Of a stretch of DNA of 33,840 bases, positions 15,771 through 25,309 are shown one piece after another (position 1 is the first letter of the stretch; every line of letters starts with the position of its first letter). A program made the translations under genes and the position numbers. The notes beneath the pieces were generated by a model. It made no database searches and was not told the origin of the DNA. It saw only the letters and a list, made by a program, of their open reading frames with translations. Origin of the DNA: Endomicrobiia bacterium (GTDB lineage Bacteria > Elusimicrobiota > Endomicrobiia > DTEH01); the NCBI GenBank assembly GCA_025059805.1, contig JANXDG010000073.1, positions 1 through 33,840 on the forward strand. The letters are read 5' to 3'.

Positions 15771-16615
15771 TTTTTTCTCCGTGGATGAAAAAATTTTATC
15801 TTATAAGAATGTAACATAACTCTTGGTACCTTCTTCCCGCAAACTTCTTTCACGCCACCGTAATAAACATCACCTATAATAGGATGGTTTATAAAACTCA
15901 AATGAGTACGTATTTGATGTGTTCTCCCTGTAACCGGATACAATTCTAAATATGAAATTTTAAAGCTATGGTTTACAGATAGTAGTCTAAAACCAGTTTT
16001 TGCTTCTTTACCAATATCACTAACAACTGAAATGTTTTTATACTTTTTAATTGGTGCTATGATTTCACCTCTTGAACCTTCAACCACACCCGTTACAATC
16101 GCACGGTAAACCTTAGTTACTTCTCTTCGTTGAAATTGTTTTGACAGATCAAATTGTACATCTGGCAATTTTGCAACAACAATTACTCCTGAAGTTTCTT
16201 TGTCCAACCTGTGCACCAAGAAAGGACGTAATAACGGCCAGTTATTCTTTACTACATCAGGAAGTTTTTCTAATAGAATATCCAACAAAGTGTATTCAGT
16301 ATCAAACTTCTTTGCTGGATGTACCTTCAAAAATGGGGGTTTGTTCAATACAATCAAGCATTCGTCTTCATATATTATTTCTATATCTTTAATCTCACCG
16401 ATAACATAATCTTGCCGTTCAGGAAGCGTAACTTCAACAATATCACCTCTTGAGATTTTTTCGTCAGGGTCAACACATTTGTTGTTAACTTTTACAAACT
16501 TTTTTCTACAAAGAACTTTAATATACTCACGGGAAAACCCTTTAATACGTTCAGTAAGATATTTGTCTATACGCTGTTTTATATCTATCTCTACCTTAAA
16601 GGTTTTCCTCTCCAT
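15704..16615 (-). CDS. RluA/RluD-family pseudouridine synthase
   Basis: 303 residues. An N-terminal S4 RNA-binding domain (about 12-75: RIDKYLTERIKGFSREYIKVL, then VKVNNKCVDPDEKISRGD) leads to the catalytic RluA domain with LNKPPFLKVHPA and the motif HRLDKETSGV, where D138 is the catalytic Asp. GRTHQIRTHL and MLHSYKIKF complete the family pattern. The enzyme isomerises uridines in 23S rRNA (RluD-like, sites 1911/1915/1917 in E. coli) or in tRNA; the S4 domain favours RluD, but the target is not certain. It follows lspA and lgt, a common arrangement. Its start overlaps lgt by 25 bases, and its 3' end overlaps the coiled-coil gene by 67 bases. Confidence 0.92.
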   Translation of the reverse strand: MERKTFKVEIDIKQRIDKYLTERIKGFSREYIKVLCRKKFVKVNNKCVDPDEKISRGDIVEVTLPERQDYVIGEIKDIEIIYEDECLIVLNKPPFLKVHPAKKFDTEYTLLDILLEKLPDVVKNNWPLLRPFLVHRLDKETSGVIVVAKLPDVQFDLSKQFQRREVTKVYRAIVTGVVEGSRGEIIAPIKKYKNISVVSDIGKEAKTGFRLLSVNHSFKISYLELYPVTGRTHQIRTHLSFINHPIIGDVYYGGVKEVCGKKVPRVMLHSYKIKFFHPRRKKWVEYTAEPPEDFNYFLSLLSL

Positions 16616-17364
16616 TTAGGTATACAAAAAAATAATATTGAAAACAATATAAATATAATTATACTTATCACTTGTGAAGGTGATAAACCAAAAATTGATC
16701 CACCACGGTCATCCCAACGATAAAATTCGTTAATAAACCTGAATACCGAATACATTATCCCTCCTAAAAAAAACAGTTGGCCATTTAATAAATTTTTAAT
16801 TAACAAAAAGTGTGTAATTAAAAATATAATCAATGAATAAACAAACTCAAAAAGTTGTGTTGGCAAAAGTTTAATCCCAGTAGGCGCTAAACTTTCGTAA
16901 TGAGTAAATATTACACCTAAAAAACTTTCAGTAGGTCTACCATAACAACAACCTGCACAAAAACAACCTATTCTGCCTAAAGCTAACCCAAGATATAATC
17001 CTGGTGTTACAACATCTAAAATATCTAACAAACTTCGTTTCTTCAGTTTTATATATAAGATACCAAACAACAAACCTAGAATAAATCCTCCATAGAATAC
17101 TAGACCTCCCTCCCAAAATTTGAAAATAGAAATAACATCCTTTTTATAATAATTAAGATTAAGCAAAACATACATTAATCTTCCACCTATAAAACCTATA
17201 ATTATCGTATAAAACAAAATGTTACTCAAGAAAAGTGGATCTATATTTCTACGATGATATCCCTGGTACCTCGCGTAGTTATAACCCGCAAGCACACCTA
17301 TCGCAACAAAAAGTCCGTAAGTTCGCAATGTTATATTTCCTATGCTAAAAAGTATGGGATACAT
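16591..17364 (-). CDS. lgt: Lgt, prolipoprotein diacylglyceryl transferase
   Basis: 257 residues, polytopic inner-membrane enzyme that moves diacylglycerol from phosphatidylglycerol to the lipobox Cys, the first step of lipoprotein maturation. The signature GRIGCFCAGCCYGRP spans 130-144. Nearby family features are RTYGLFVAIGVLAG, GGRLMYVLLN, EGGLVFYGGFILG and RFINEFYRWDDRG. The usual HGG of the E. coli enzyme reads YGG here, as in many Lgt proteins outside Proteobacteria. An AGGAG site precedes the ATG at 17364. It follows lspA after 20 bases and overlaps the pseudouridine synthase gene. Its substrates would include Pal and CpoB encoded in this window. Confidence 0.96.
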   Translation of the reverse strand: MYPILFSIGNITLRTYGLFVAIGVLAGYNYARYQGYHRRNIDPLFLSNILFYTIIIGFIGGRLMYVLLNLNYYKKDVISIFKFWEGGLVFYGGFILGLLFGILYIKLKKRSLLDILDVVTPGLYLGLALGRIGCFCAGCCYGRPTESFLGVIFTHYESLAPTGIKLLPTQLFEFVYSLIIFLITHFLLIKNLLNGQLFFLGGIMYSVFRFINEFYRWDDRGGSIFGLSPSQVISIIIFILFSILFFCIPKWRGKPLR

Positions 17365-17384
17365 TTTGTTCTCCTAAAAAATAT

Positions 17385-17843
17385 TTACCTTCGGAATTTT
17401 CCTATAATATACTTTATCACTAACATCCATATGCCAATAAAAACATAACTATCTGCAAAATTAAACACTGGCCATATGTTTTTGTAGTTCCACTGTATGT
17501 CTATAAAGTCCACGACCTCACCAAAAAAAATTCTGTCTATTAAATTTCCGACACCACCTGAAAATATGAGACATAATGCTATTCTACCTAAAGTTTTAAA
17601 CTCTCTAACTATATCTCTTGCAGCAGAGATTAATAAGATAAGAACAATTGTTACAACAACAATAAATACTTCGTTTCTTCCACGGAACCAACCAAAAACA
17701 ATGCCAGTATTTGTAGTATAACTTATTGCTAAGATAGGCAAAAGCTGAATACTCTGGTATAGGTGTAAATTAGTCCTTACAATATGTTTTGTCAATTGAT
17801 CAAAAAGAAGTAAGAAAACGCTAAGAACATAATACCATTTCAT
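17385..17843 (-). CDS. lspA: LspA, lipoprotein signal peptidase II
   Basis: 152 residues with four membrane helices. It removes the signal peptide of diacylglyceryl-modified prolipoproteins. The motifs are FDQLTKHIV near the N-terminus, NTGIVFGWF, SGGVGNLIDRI, VVDFIDI (D112) and FNFADSYVFIG (D131); the two Asp residues form the aspartyl catalytic pair. It starts 25 bases after the ileS stop and precedes lgt, the classical ileS-lspA-lgt order. No separate promoter is evident, so expression probably depends on readthrough from ileS. Confidence 0.96.
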   Translation of the reverse strand: MKWYYVLSVFLLLFDQLTKHIVRTNLHLYQSIQLLPILAISYTTNTGIVFGWFRGRNEVFIVVVTIVLILLISAARDIVREFKTLGRIALCLIFSGGVGNLIDRIFFGEVVDFIDIQWNYKNIWPVFNFADSYVFIGIWMLVIKYIIGKFRR

Positions 17844-17868
17844 TTTAAATTTGTTATTTAAGACGAAT

Positions 17869-20682
17869 TCACAAACCTAACGCATCCTTGCACTTATAAC
17901 ATATCCCATATTCTGAAAGTTGTTCAAAATATACCCAGCAGCGAGGACATTTCTTACCATCAAATTTTTGTACTTCTAATTCAAATGGTACCTGTTTATT
18001 TTTATCTTCCGACAATTCAATATTTACTTTTGATACTATAAAAATTTGCTGTAGTAAATGTGTAAATTTCTGTATAATATTCCAAAAGTTAACATCATAA
18101 ACCTTAATTCTTACTTCGGCTTCTAAAGAACTACCAATAATATTTTGTTTTCGCAAATCTTCTAATTTAATATTAACACTGTCACGAATTAATATCATCT
18201 GTTCCATTTCTTTTTCTAATGTTAAGTTTTTAAAGTCTTTTATTTTTTGTTTTATATTAGCAAGGTTTACAAAAAAAACACTTTCTTCTGACACTAAAGA
18301 TTGAGATCGTGCTTCCTGCCAAGCTTCCTCCATAGTAAAACTTAATATGGGTGCTAACAATGGCACTAAAACTTCAAAAATTTTATAAAGCACTGTTTGT
18401 GAAGCTATTCTTGCTTGTGAAGTTCTCTTATAAGTGTATAACTTGTCTTTCAAAATGTCAAAATAAAAACTTGATAGCTCTTTTATAAAAAAATTATTGA
18501 CTATGTTTACGACTTTATAGAACTTATATTCCTCATAGGCCACCACTACATCTTCAACAATAGAATTTAATCTTGACAAAATATATCTATCTAACAAATC
18601 AAATTCCGTGGATTGATTACTTATATCAAAATCTGAGAGGTTGCCAAGGATATACCTTATGGTATTTCTTATCTTTCTATAAGTTTCTATTAATCTATTT
18701 ATTATCTCTTGTGAAATTCTTACATCTAAAGAATAATCTGCAGAGGCTGACCATAATCTCAGTATTTCTGCACCGTGATGCTGAATAATCTCCTGCGGTA
18801 GAATAACATTACCTAACGATTTTGACATTTTTCTTCCTTCGCCATCTACAACAAAACCATGTGTTAAAACAATACCGTACGGTGCAGTAGTATTAACGGC
18901 TGTGGAAACTATTAAAGAAACCTGGAACCACCCTCTGTGCTGGTCAGACCCTTCAAGATACATTATATTCTCTGGATTGATAAAATCTATAAATTTATGT
19001 GTCGTATAAAGTGTCTTATACGAAACTGCAGAATCATACCATACATCTAAGATATCAGTTTCTTTCTTAAAAGTATTGTTACCGCATTTCTTACATTTAA
19101 ACCCAGCAGGTAAAAAATCGGTTATGTCTCTTATAAACCAACTGTCAGATCCTTCTTTTGAAAAAATGTTTTCTACTATCTCTAAAATTTCTTCTGTAAG
19201 ATGTACCTCACCACAACTACTACAATACACTGCTGGGATTGGCACACCCCAGTAACGCTGTCTTGATAAACACCAATCTGGCCTAAGTGATACCATTGAA
19301 GAAATTCTATTTTTACCTATTTCTGGAACCCATGTTACTTTTTTTATTTCCTCCAACAACTTATTTCTTAAATCTTTATGATCTATTGACAAAAACCATT
19401 GTTCAGTAGCACGAAAGATAACAGGATTCTTACAACGCCAACAATGAGGATATGAATGTTGAACCTTATCAGCATAAAGTAGTAAATTTTTCTGGTTTAA
19501 ATAGTCAATGATAATTTTATTTGCATCAAACACATTATACCCATAAATTTTTGGTCCTATCTGTTTAAGATCTACATCGTCAAATCTACCTTTAGCATCT
19601 ACAGGTGAATAAATTGGTAAGTCATACTTAACACCGAGATAGTAATCCTCCTCACCATGACCAGGTGCTATGTGTACAACACCTGTACCTTCTTCTTCGG
19701 AAACGTTTTCATATGGTAAACAATAGGAGATTCTTTCAATAAAAGGATGTTTACATAATGTTGTCTCTTCTTTGATATCAGATACAATTTCTCGTCCATA
19801 AAAATTCTGAAGTATTTGAAAGTCTGTTTTAAAAATTTCTTTTAAATGTTGTAATCTATTTTCCATTAATATTAAATACTCGTCATTATATTTAACAATC
19901 ACATATTTTGAATCAGGTTTAACTGCTAATGCAAGGTTTGCTGGTAAGGTCCAAGGCGTAGTTGTCCATATAATAATATATAATTTCTCTAATGGAACAT
20001 ATATATTGAAATCATTCTTAACTTTTACAACAGGAAATTTGACATAAATAGAATCTGATGTTTTTTCTTCGTATTCAACCTCAGCTTCAGCTAATGAAGT
20101 CTCACAATCTATACACCAATAAACAGGTTTTTTACGTCTTACTATGTATCCTTCTTTAACAAGTGATGAAAAAGTATTTATTATATTTCTTTCGTAGTTA
20201 GGTGACATAGTCAAATAAGGATTATTCCAATCACCAAAAACACCTAACCTTATAAACTCTTCCTTTTGTATTTCAACATATTTTTGTGCGTATTCTTTAG
20301 CTTTTTTCCGGAATTCAACTTGTGGTATTTGTTCCTTACTTATTTTAAGTTCTTTAAAAAGTTGATATTCAATTGGCAAACCGTGACAATCCCAGCCCGG
20401 TATAAAAGGTGAGAAGTATCCATTCATAAGTTTGTATTTTACAACAATATCTTTTAATATTTTGTTAAGCGCATGACCAATATGTATTTTCCCGTTTGCA
20501 TATGGAGGGCCATCATGAAGAATAAAAACTTTGTGTTTTTGATTTTTCTCAAGCAGTTTTTCATAAATTTTATTTTCTTGCCAGAATTTAACAAACCTTG
20601 GTTCTTTTTGCACAAGGTTTGCTTTCATTGAAAAATTAGTATTTGGTAAATTCACAGTTTTTGAATAATCAACATTTGTCAT
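17869..20682 (-). CDS. ileS: Isoleucyl-tRNA synthetase
   Basis: 937 residues, full length. Class I signatures are HIGH at 67-70 (KIHIGHALNK) and KMSKS at 618-622 (GRKMSKSLGN). The CP1 editing domain is present (TTTPWTLPANLALAV; THEGxxHxAPGHG-type GTGVVHIAPGHGEEDY). An anticodon-binding domain follows from about 690. The C-terminal zinc site is CPRCW ... CYKCKDALGL near 912-935. These features fit the bacterial (type 1, mupirocin-sensitive-like) form with C-terminal zinc finger rather than the eukaryotic-like form, though sensitivity cannot be read off. A GAGGTG site precedes the ATG. A 144-base gap upstream holds a weak promoter and no T-box. Confidence 0.98.
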   Translation of the reverse strand: MTNVDYSKTVNLPNTNFSMKANLVQKEPRFVKFWQENKIYEKLLEKNQKHKVFILHDGPPYANGKIHIGHALNKILKDIVVKYKLMNGYFSPFIPGWDCHGLPIEYQLFKELKISKEQIPQVEFRKKAKEYAQKYVEIQKEEFIRLGVFGDWNNPYLTMSPNYERNIINTFSSLVKEGYIVRRKKPVYWCIDCETSLAEAEVEYEEKTSDSIYVKFPVVKVKNDFNIYVPLEKLYIIIWTTTPWTLPANLALAVKPDSKYVIVKYNDEYLILMENRLQHLKEIFKTDFQILQNFYGREIVSDIKEETTLCKHPFIERISYCLPYENVSEEEGTGVVHIAPGHGEEDYYLGVKYDLPIYSPVDAKGRFDDVDLKQIGPKIYGYNVFDANKIIIDYLNQKNLLLYADKVQHSYPHCWRCKNPVIFRATEQWFLSIDHKDLRNKLLEEIKKVTWVPEIGKNRISSMVSLRPDWCLSRQRYWGVPIPAVYCSSCGEVHLTEEILEIVENIFSKEGSDSWFIRDITDFLPAGFKCKKCGNNTFKKETDILDVWYDSAVSYKTLYTTHKFIDFINPENIMYLEGSDQHRGWFQVSLIVSTAVNTTAPYGIVLTHGFVVDGEGRKMSKSLGNVILPQEIIQHHGAEILRLWSASADYSLDVRISQEIINRLIETYRKIRNTIRYILGNLSDFDISNQSTEFDLLDRYILSRLNSIVEDVVVAYEEYKFYKVVNIVNNFFIKELSSFYFDILKDKLYTYKRTSQARIASQTVLYKIFEVLVPLLAPILSFTMEEAWQEARSQSLVSEESVFFVNLANIKQKIKDFKNLTLEKEMEQMILIRDSVNIKLEDLRKQNIIGSSLEAEVRIKVYDVNFWNIIQKFTHLLQQIFIVSKVNIELSEDKNKQVPFELEVQKFDGKKCPRCWVYFEQLSEYGICYKCKDALGL

Positions 20683-20733
20683 AATTCACCTCGCTGAAAA
20701 ATTATTAAAAACATTCTAATTCTGGGATAAATT

Positions 20734-20762
20734 CATATACATAAAACTTATTCTGAATTCAA
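20734..20762 (-). promoter_or_regulatory. Candidate ileS promoter
   Basis: TTGAAT (20757-20762) and TATATG (20734-20739) are 17 bases apart on the - strand, about 52 bases before the ileS ATG. The gap (20683-20826) is very AT-rich, so the match is weak evidence. No T-box-like conserved element is seen in it. Confidence 0.3.
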
Positions 20763-20826
20763 GTTTTTTATTCTCGAAAAAATAAAAACAATTGTGCAAG
20801 GATAAACTGAAAGACTAAGCTAATCC

Positions 20827-21432
20827 TTATTTCTTATGAATTGATAGACGAAGGAAGTTTAAAAGAAGCTTTTTACCAAAAGTGGTTAGAATTGACTCTG
20901 GATGGAATTGTACCCCTTCTAATATGTATCTTTTATCTTTAAGTCTTACGCCCATTATAATTTCGTCTTTTGTCCAAGAGGATACTTCAAGTGTTATTGG
21001 TAACGAGTTGCGGTCTGCAACTAACGAGTGATATCTTGTTGCAACAAACGGATTTTCAATATCTCTATAAATTGTTTTCCCATCATGATAAATTTTAGAA
21101 GTTTTACCGTGGACAACCCTTTTTGCACGGACAATTTTTCCACCAAAAGCTTGTACTATACATTGATGTCCTAAACATACACCTAAAATAGGAATCTTAT
21201 TATAAAACTTTCTTACTACTTCAACAGAAATACCAGCTTCGTTAGGTGTACAGGGACCAGGTGAGATTACTATACAGGTTGGCTTGAGTAATTTTATTTC
21301 TTTAATTGTTATTTTATCATTTCTGTAAACTTTTACAGGTTGTGATATATCCCTATATTGAATACATAATTCTCCTATATACTGGACTAAATTATAAGTA
21401 AAAGAATCGTAGTTATCTATTATTAAGATCAT
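20827..21432 (-). CDS. trpG: Anthranilate synthase component II (glutamine amidotransferase)
   Basis: 201 residues. Class I glutamine amidotransferase with the triad C86 (GVCLGHQC), H177 and E179 (VQFHPES), and the N-terminal IIDNYDSFTYNLVQYIG and ISPGPCTP segments of TrpG/PabA. It supplies ammonia from glutamine to component I. It starts 6 bases after the trpE stop, so the pair makes anthranilate synthase. In some bacteria the same subunit also serves 4-amino-4-deoxychorismate synthesis (PabA role); that cannot be decided here. No trpD, C, F, B or A follows; the next gene is ileS, after a gap. Confidence 0.94.
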   Translation of the reverse strand: MILIIDNYDSFTYNLVQYIGELCIQYRDISQPVKVYRNDKITIKEIKLLKPTCIVISPGPCTPNEAGISVEVVRKFYNKIPILGVCLGHQCIVQAFGGKIVRAKRVVHGKTSKIYHDGKTIYRDIENPFVATRYHSLVADRNSLPITLEVSSWTKDEIIMGVRLKDKRYILEGVQFHPESILTTFGKKLLLNFLRLSIHKK

Positions 21433-21438
21433 AATATT

Positions 21439-22959
21439 TTATCCTTTGACAGACTCTGCAACTTTAACAGCTAAAATCAAAGCTTTAGCTTTGTTTACTG
21501 TTTCTTGAAATTCTTTTTCTGGATTTGAATCTGCAACAACACCTGCTCCTGTCTGAATATAAACCCAGCCGTTTTTGTATAGAATTGTTCTTATTGTGAT
21601 TGCCATATCCATATTACCTGCTAAACTAAAATATCCAACAGCGCCTGCGTAAGGTCCACGTGTTTCCCCTTCAAGTTCTGAGATGATCTGCATTGCACGA
21701 ACTTTTGGTGCACCTGATACTGTACCTGCAGGGAAACACGAAGATAAAACATCAATACTGTCCTTGTTTTTACTGAGAATACCTTTTACTGAACTTACAA
21801 GATGCATCACATGTGAATACTTTTCTATAATCCTTAATTGTGGTAATGTAATCGTTCCAAATTTTGATATTCTTCCTATGTCGTTTCTTGCAAGATCAAC
21901 TAACATAATATGTTCAGCGTTTTCTTTCTTAGAGTTTAGCAGCTGTCGTTCATATTGACTATCTTGTTCTTCGGAACTACCTCGTGGTCGCGTACCAGCA
22001 ATAGGTCTTGTTTCAACTACATCAACTTCTTTCCGTACCAAAATCTCCGGTGAAGATCCTATAAGAGACATATTATCAAATTTAAGATAAAACATATATG
22101 GTGACGGATTTATTATTCTTAATGCACGATAAATATTAAACGGTTCAGCTATAGTTCTTTTATATAAACGACGAGACAATACAACCTGGATAACATCTCC
22201 ATTATGGATATATTCTTTCGCATATCTTAGTTTTTTCAAAAACTGTTCTTTTGATATATTACAGCTGTAATCATCAACATCAGCCTGTGAAAAAGTAAAG
22301 TTAATTTCTTGAGTCAACGCAACTGTAGTTCTAATCACTTGTTTTATTTTTTCAATTGCTGACACTTCTTCAAGATACAACTTGTCAACTGTTCGCTTAT
22401 CATCAATAGTTACCAACCGTAAAATTTTTAGTTTGTTAAGATAGTGGTCAAAAATAAGTACTGTACGGTTAAACATAAGATAAACATCAGGAATATCTCT
22501 AAAATTGTCAACTTTAGGTCTTGGAACTGTTGATTCAACAAGATGAACATTTTCATAACCAAAATAGCCAACGAAACCGCCAAAAAAACGTGGAAGGTTT
22601 CTCCATAAGCATACCTCTTTTGGAATTACTAAACTGTTAATCAATGATCTCAAATGCTTAAAAGTTTCACCTTTAAACTTTCTTGCGATGTTATTAATTT
22701 TAATTTCAATATTACCATTTTTTGCAACAAATATTATGTATGGATCTATAGAAATAAACGAATACCTGCCCCACTGAATATTTGTCTCTGCACTCTCAAG
22801 AAGATAAGCAAATTTTTCTCTTACAGCTAATTTAAGAAATACAGATACTGGTGTTTCGCTATCAACAATTATTTCATCATAAAGTGGTATAATAACTTTC
22901 TTCCCAGATACGACACTCTTACTTACGACACTACGAAATTTTTTTATATCTAAATTCAT
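21439..22959 (-). CDS. trpE: Anthranilate synthase component I
   Basis: 506 residues. The chorismate-binding domain is complete: [22 protein letters not shown]-type segment, [28 protein letters not shown]-type [31 protein letters not shown] and [10 protein letters not shown]. The N-terminal LLESAE (53-58) and WGRYSFI match the tryptophan feedback site of TrpE, favouring TrpE over PabB. With TrpG it converts chorismate plus glutamine to anthranilate. The ATG overlaps the hisI stop (ATGA), linking a tryptophan gene directly to a histidine gene. No attenuator or leader is visible because the gene is internal to the operon. Confidence 0.94.
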   Translation of the reverse strand: MNLDIKKFRSVVSKSVVSGKKVIIPLYDEIIVDSETPVSVFLKLAVREKFAYLLESAETNIQWGRYSFISIDPYIIFVAKNGNIEIKINNIARKFKGETFKHLRSLINSLVIPKEVCLWRNLPRFFGGFVGYFGYENVHLVESTVPRPKVDNFRDIPDVYLMFNRTVLIFDHYLNKLKILRLVTIDDKRTVDKLYLEEVSAIEKIKQVIRTTVALTQEINFTFSQADVDDYSCNISKEQFLKKLRYAKEYIHNGDVIQVVLSRRLYKRTIAEPFNIYRALRIINPSPYMFYLKFDNMSLIGSSPEILVRKEVDVVETRPIAGTRPRGSSEEQDSQYERQLLNSKKENAEHIMLVDLARNDIGRISKFGTITLPQLRIIEKYSHVMHLVSSVKGILSKNKDSIDVLSSCFPAGTVSGAPKVRAMQIISELEGETRGPYAGAVGYFSLAGNMDMAITIRTILYKNGWVYIQTGAGVVADSNPEKEFQETVNKAKALILAVKVAESVKG

Positions 22960-23369
22960 TTTCTACTGTAAACTTTTTCAGGATCAAAAATTTTTCTTTC
23001 AACAAGTTTTAATTTACCATCTTTTGTTATTTTTCTAAAAAAACAACTTCTATAACCTGTATGACAACTTGCACCACCTACCTGTTCGACTTTAATCAAT
23101 ACACAATCGTTATCGCAATCAAGTAAGATTTCTTTAACAATTTGTATATTACCTGATTCTTCTCCTTTCATCCACAATTTTTTTCTTGATCTACTATAAA
23201 AATGTGCCTTACCTGTTTTAACTGTCTCTAAAAAAGCTTCCTCGTTCATATATGCAACCATCAATACTTTACCATCTTTATAATCCTGCACTACTGCTGG
23301 GACTAACCCTTTCTCGTCAAACTTCAACATTTTAACTAACTTTCCCAAGTTAGTTTTTTTCATAAACAA
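22956..23369 (-). CDS. hisI: Phosphoribosyl-AMP cyclohydrolase
   Basis: 137 residues, third step of histidine synthesis (opens the PR-AMP ring). The metal-binding motifs are DCDNDC (84-89) and [13 protein letters not shown] with C102 and C109. No HisE (PR-ATP pyrophosphohydrolase) domain is fused, so hisE must be elsewhere. An AAGGAGG site lies 11 bases before a TTG at 23369 and 17 before the ATG at 23363; the TTG start is preferred on spacing, giving MFMKK. That site overlaps the stop of the TIGR03545-type gene, and the 3' end overlaps trpE by ATGA. Confidence 0.93.
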   Translation of the reverse strand: MFMKKTNLGKLVKMLKFDEKGLVPAVVQDYKDGKVLMVAYMNEEAFLETVKTGKAHFYSRSRKKLWMKGEESGNIQIVKEILLDCDNDCVLIKVEQVGGASCHTGYRSCFFRKITKDGKLKLVERKIFDPEKVYSRK

Positions 23370-23380
23370 TTATAGTACAA

Positions 23381-23387
23381 CCTCCTT
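23381..23387 (-). promoter_or_regulatory. Ribosome-binding site for hisI, overlapping the upstream stop region
   Basis: AAGGAGG on the - strand begins at the last base of the preceding TAA. It is 11 bases from the TTG (23369) and 17 from the ATG (23363), so it points to TTG as the start. Confidence 0.55.
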
Positions 23388-25309
23388 TATCGGAATAATC
23401 TTTTCTTTATTTCTTCCTCTGCTTTTTTCTTTAACGTATCCGTTACACGATTTATTTCTAAATTAACTTGTTTTACTTTTTGTTCAATTTCTGCCTTTAC
23501 TTGTTCAAGCGTGTTTTTTTTCTCATTGTAAATACCAAGAAACTCATCTTTTTTTTGTGTATATTCTTTAAAAAACTTTTCCCTGTGTTCCATAATGTTT
23601 TTTTCAAGTTCAGATTTTATTCGTTCTTTATACTCCTGTAGTGTTCTACCAAAAATCGTTTTCATTTTGTTTATTACTAAGTCATCAATATTTGAATTTA
23701 TCTCAAACGACAACGAATCTTTCCTCCCATAAAGTTTTGCATTAATATATAGTTTCTCCATAGAGCTAAAAATTTCGTAAAGGAGTTTCTTCAATTCGTC
23801 AGATGTATCTGTTTGATCCAGTTTCGCAAAGTTTATGTTGTTAAACCAAATTATCATATTACAATCTAACTCCTCCCCGATTAAGGCAAACGTAGAATTA
23901 ACACTCATATTACATCTGTCAATTTTAGGAATCCATTCATTATTTGACAAAATCAAGTTTTTAGTAACCAAATTCTCAACATTAATTTTTATAGTATCAA
24001 CTGGAACTTCCTTTGTACGGTCAAAAATTGCTTCTAAAACGTAATTCTGTTGTAATTTTTTACCGGAAAGTTTTACTATTGTAGGCTCGCCAGTAACAAG
24101 TTGGTCAGAAGTAATCCCTGTAACTAACCCTGATAATAATAAAGCTTCTTCGTTATCTTTCCCTTTACCTCCGGTTGTCCCTGAAACAAACATTTTTTTT
24201 ATCCATAAGTTTGGTAATACTTCTTTTTTATGAAATACAACATCAACACCGCGCATTCTTGGACGGATGGTTTTTTTATCTTTTTCTTTCCTCATTTGAA
24301 AATACTTTCTTGCAAGATGTATATAATTTATTGCTGTATTTACGCGATCAATCCACATCTGTCCAAATAAAGTTTTACTTATATTTTCTTTTTTGAATTC
24401 AGGTAGTTGAAGTTTGGATAAAATGTTTTTATAATCACTATCTAATGCAGAATTAATTTTTGAATTAATATCTTTAAGCTCAACAAAATCTTTATCAAAA
24501 TCTGATTTTAATCTGTTTATACTATCAAGTGTTTCCTCAATAGATTTCTTTTTTTCGTTAATAATCGCAACCTTTGTTTGAATTGTCTTTATATCATCAT
24601 ATTTTTCAATCTTTACTGACGACAGTTCATCTAGTAGTTCTTTAGCAGTTGACACTTGTTGGTCAATATCAAGTTTTTGTATTTTATCAATATAGCTTTG
24701 GTATTTTTCGGTATAACTTTGTTGCATTTGAATTATCGTCTTTTTTGATTCAAGTTCAAACTCTGATAGCAATTTTTCTATATTTATTTTTCTTAGTTGT
24801 TCCTCGTAACTTTTTATATTTTGTACAATAGGAAGTTCTTTTATTTCTTGCTCAGCTTTTTGTTTTATTGTAAGCATTAACTTTGTAGTAAAAGAATCCC
24901 TATCTTCTTTTTGTCTTTTCTTTTCTAACCTCTTTAATTTTCTTGGTGGCAATCCACCATAGGTATCCCTTTTAGTTGACCATTTTATCCCTTCAACTGT
25001 CATATCTTCAATGATAAACTTTTTTGACAAAATTGGTATAAATCTAAAATCAAATTTTATTCTGTCAATTTCAAACAAATTTTTCCACGGGTCAGACTTG
25101 TCAGCTATCTGAAGTCCTTTTATTTCTATAGATGAGTGTTTAAGTTTTATGTTCAAATATGAAATTTCTACTTTTGCACCAAAAATACTCTCTCCAGCAG
25201 AGATAATTGATTTTTTTAAAAACGTATCTAAAAAAAAGAGAAAAAAAATTGTTAATAATAAAGAAAAGATGAGCAACGGTATCAATGCCTTCCAACGAAT
25301 GTATTTCAT
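23387..25309 (-). CDS. TIGR03545-like protein: AsmA-like N-terminus with long coiled coils
   Basis: 640 residues. One N-terminal membrane helix (about 9-30) is followed by an AsmA/TamB-like opening (about 40-108): FGAKVEISYLNIKLKHSS, IEIKGLQIAD, LFEIDRIKFDF, IIEDMTVEGIKW. A Lys/Glu-rich helical region with coiled coil runs at about 120-300, a beta-rich region at about 350-550, and a second coiled coil at about 560-640 to the C-terminus. With the following membrane gene it makes the conserved pair known only as TIGR03545/TIGR03546; I assign it from pairing, size and pattern, so the family name is moderately sure. Its function is undescribed; most of the protein should be periplasmic. The start overlaps the partner's stop by ATGA. 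It is embedded between hisA and hisI in what looks like a biosynthetic operon. Confidence 0.72.
   Translation of the reverse strand: MKYIRWKALIPLLIFSLLLTIFFLFFLDTFLKKSIISAGESIFGAKVEISYLNIKLKHSSIEIKGLQIADKSDPWKNLFEIDRIKFDFRFIPILSKKFIIEDMTVEGIKWSTKRDTYGGLPPRKLKRLEKKRQKEDRDSFTTKLMLTIKQKAEQEIKELPIVQNIKSYEEQLRKINIEKLLSEFELESKKTIIQMQQSYTEKYQSYIDKIQKLDIDQQVSTAKELLDELSSVKIEKYDDIKTIQTKVAIINEKKKSIEETLDSINRLKSDFDKDFVELKDINSKINSALDSDYKNILSKLQLPEFKKENISKTLFGQMWIDRVNTAINYIHLARKYFQMRKEKDKKTIRPRMRGVDVVFHKKEVLPNLWIKKMFVSGTTGGKGKDNEEALLLSGLVTGITSDQLVTGEPTIVKLSGKKLQQNYVLEAIFDRTKEVPVDTIKINVENLVTKNLILSNNEWIPKIDRCNMSVNSTFALIGEELDCNMIIWFNNINFAKLDQTDTSDELKKLLYEIFSSMEKLYINAKLYGRKDSLSFEINSNIDDLVINKMKTIFGRTLQEYKERIKSELEKNIMEHREKFFKEYTQKKDEFLGIYNEKKNTLEQVKAEIEQKVKQVNLEINRVTDTLKKKAEEEIKKRLFR

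Noticed and set aside
16591-17364. Lgt as a defective enzyme because HGG is YGG
   Set aside because: YGG occurs in many functional Lgt families and the GRIGCF/GCC signature is complete.
20683-20826. T-box riboswitch upstream of ileS
   Set aside because: The 144-base gap is short for a T-box and shows no conserved antiterminator element (no GGGTGG-type core).
21439-22959. Aminodeoxychorismate synthase (PabB) instead of TrpE
   Set aside because: The N-terminal LLES-type tryptophan site favours TrpE.
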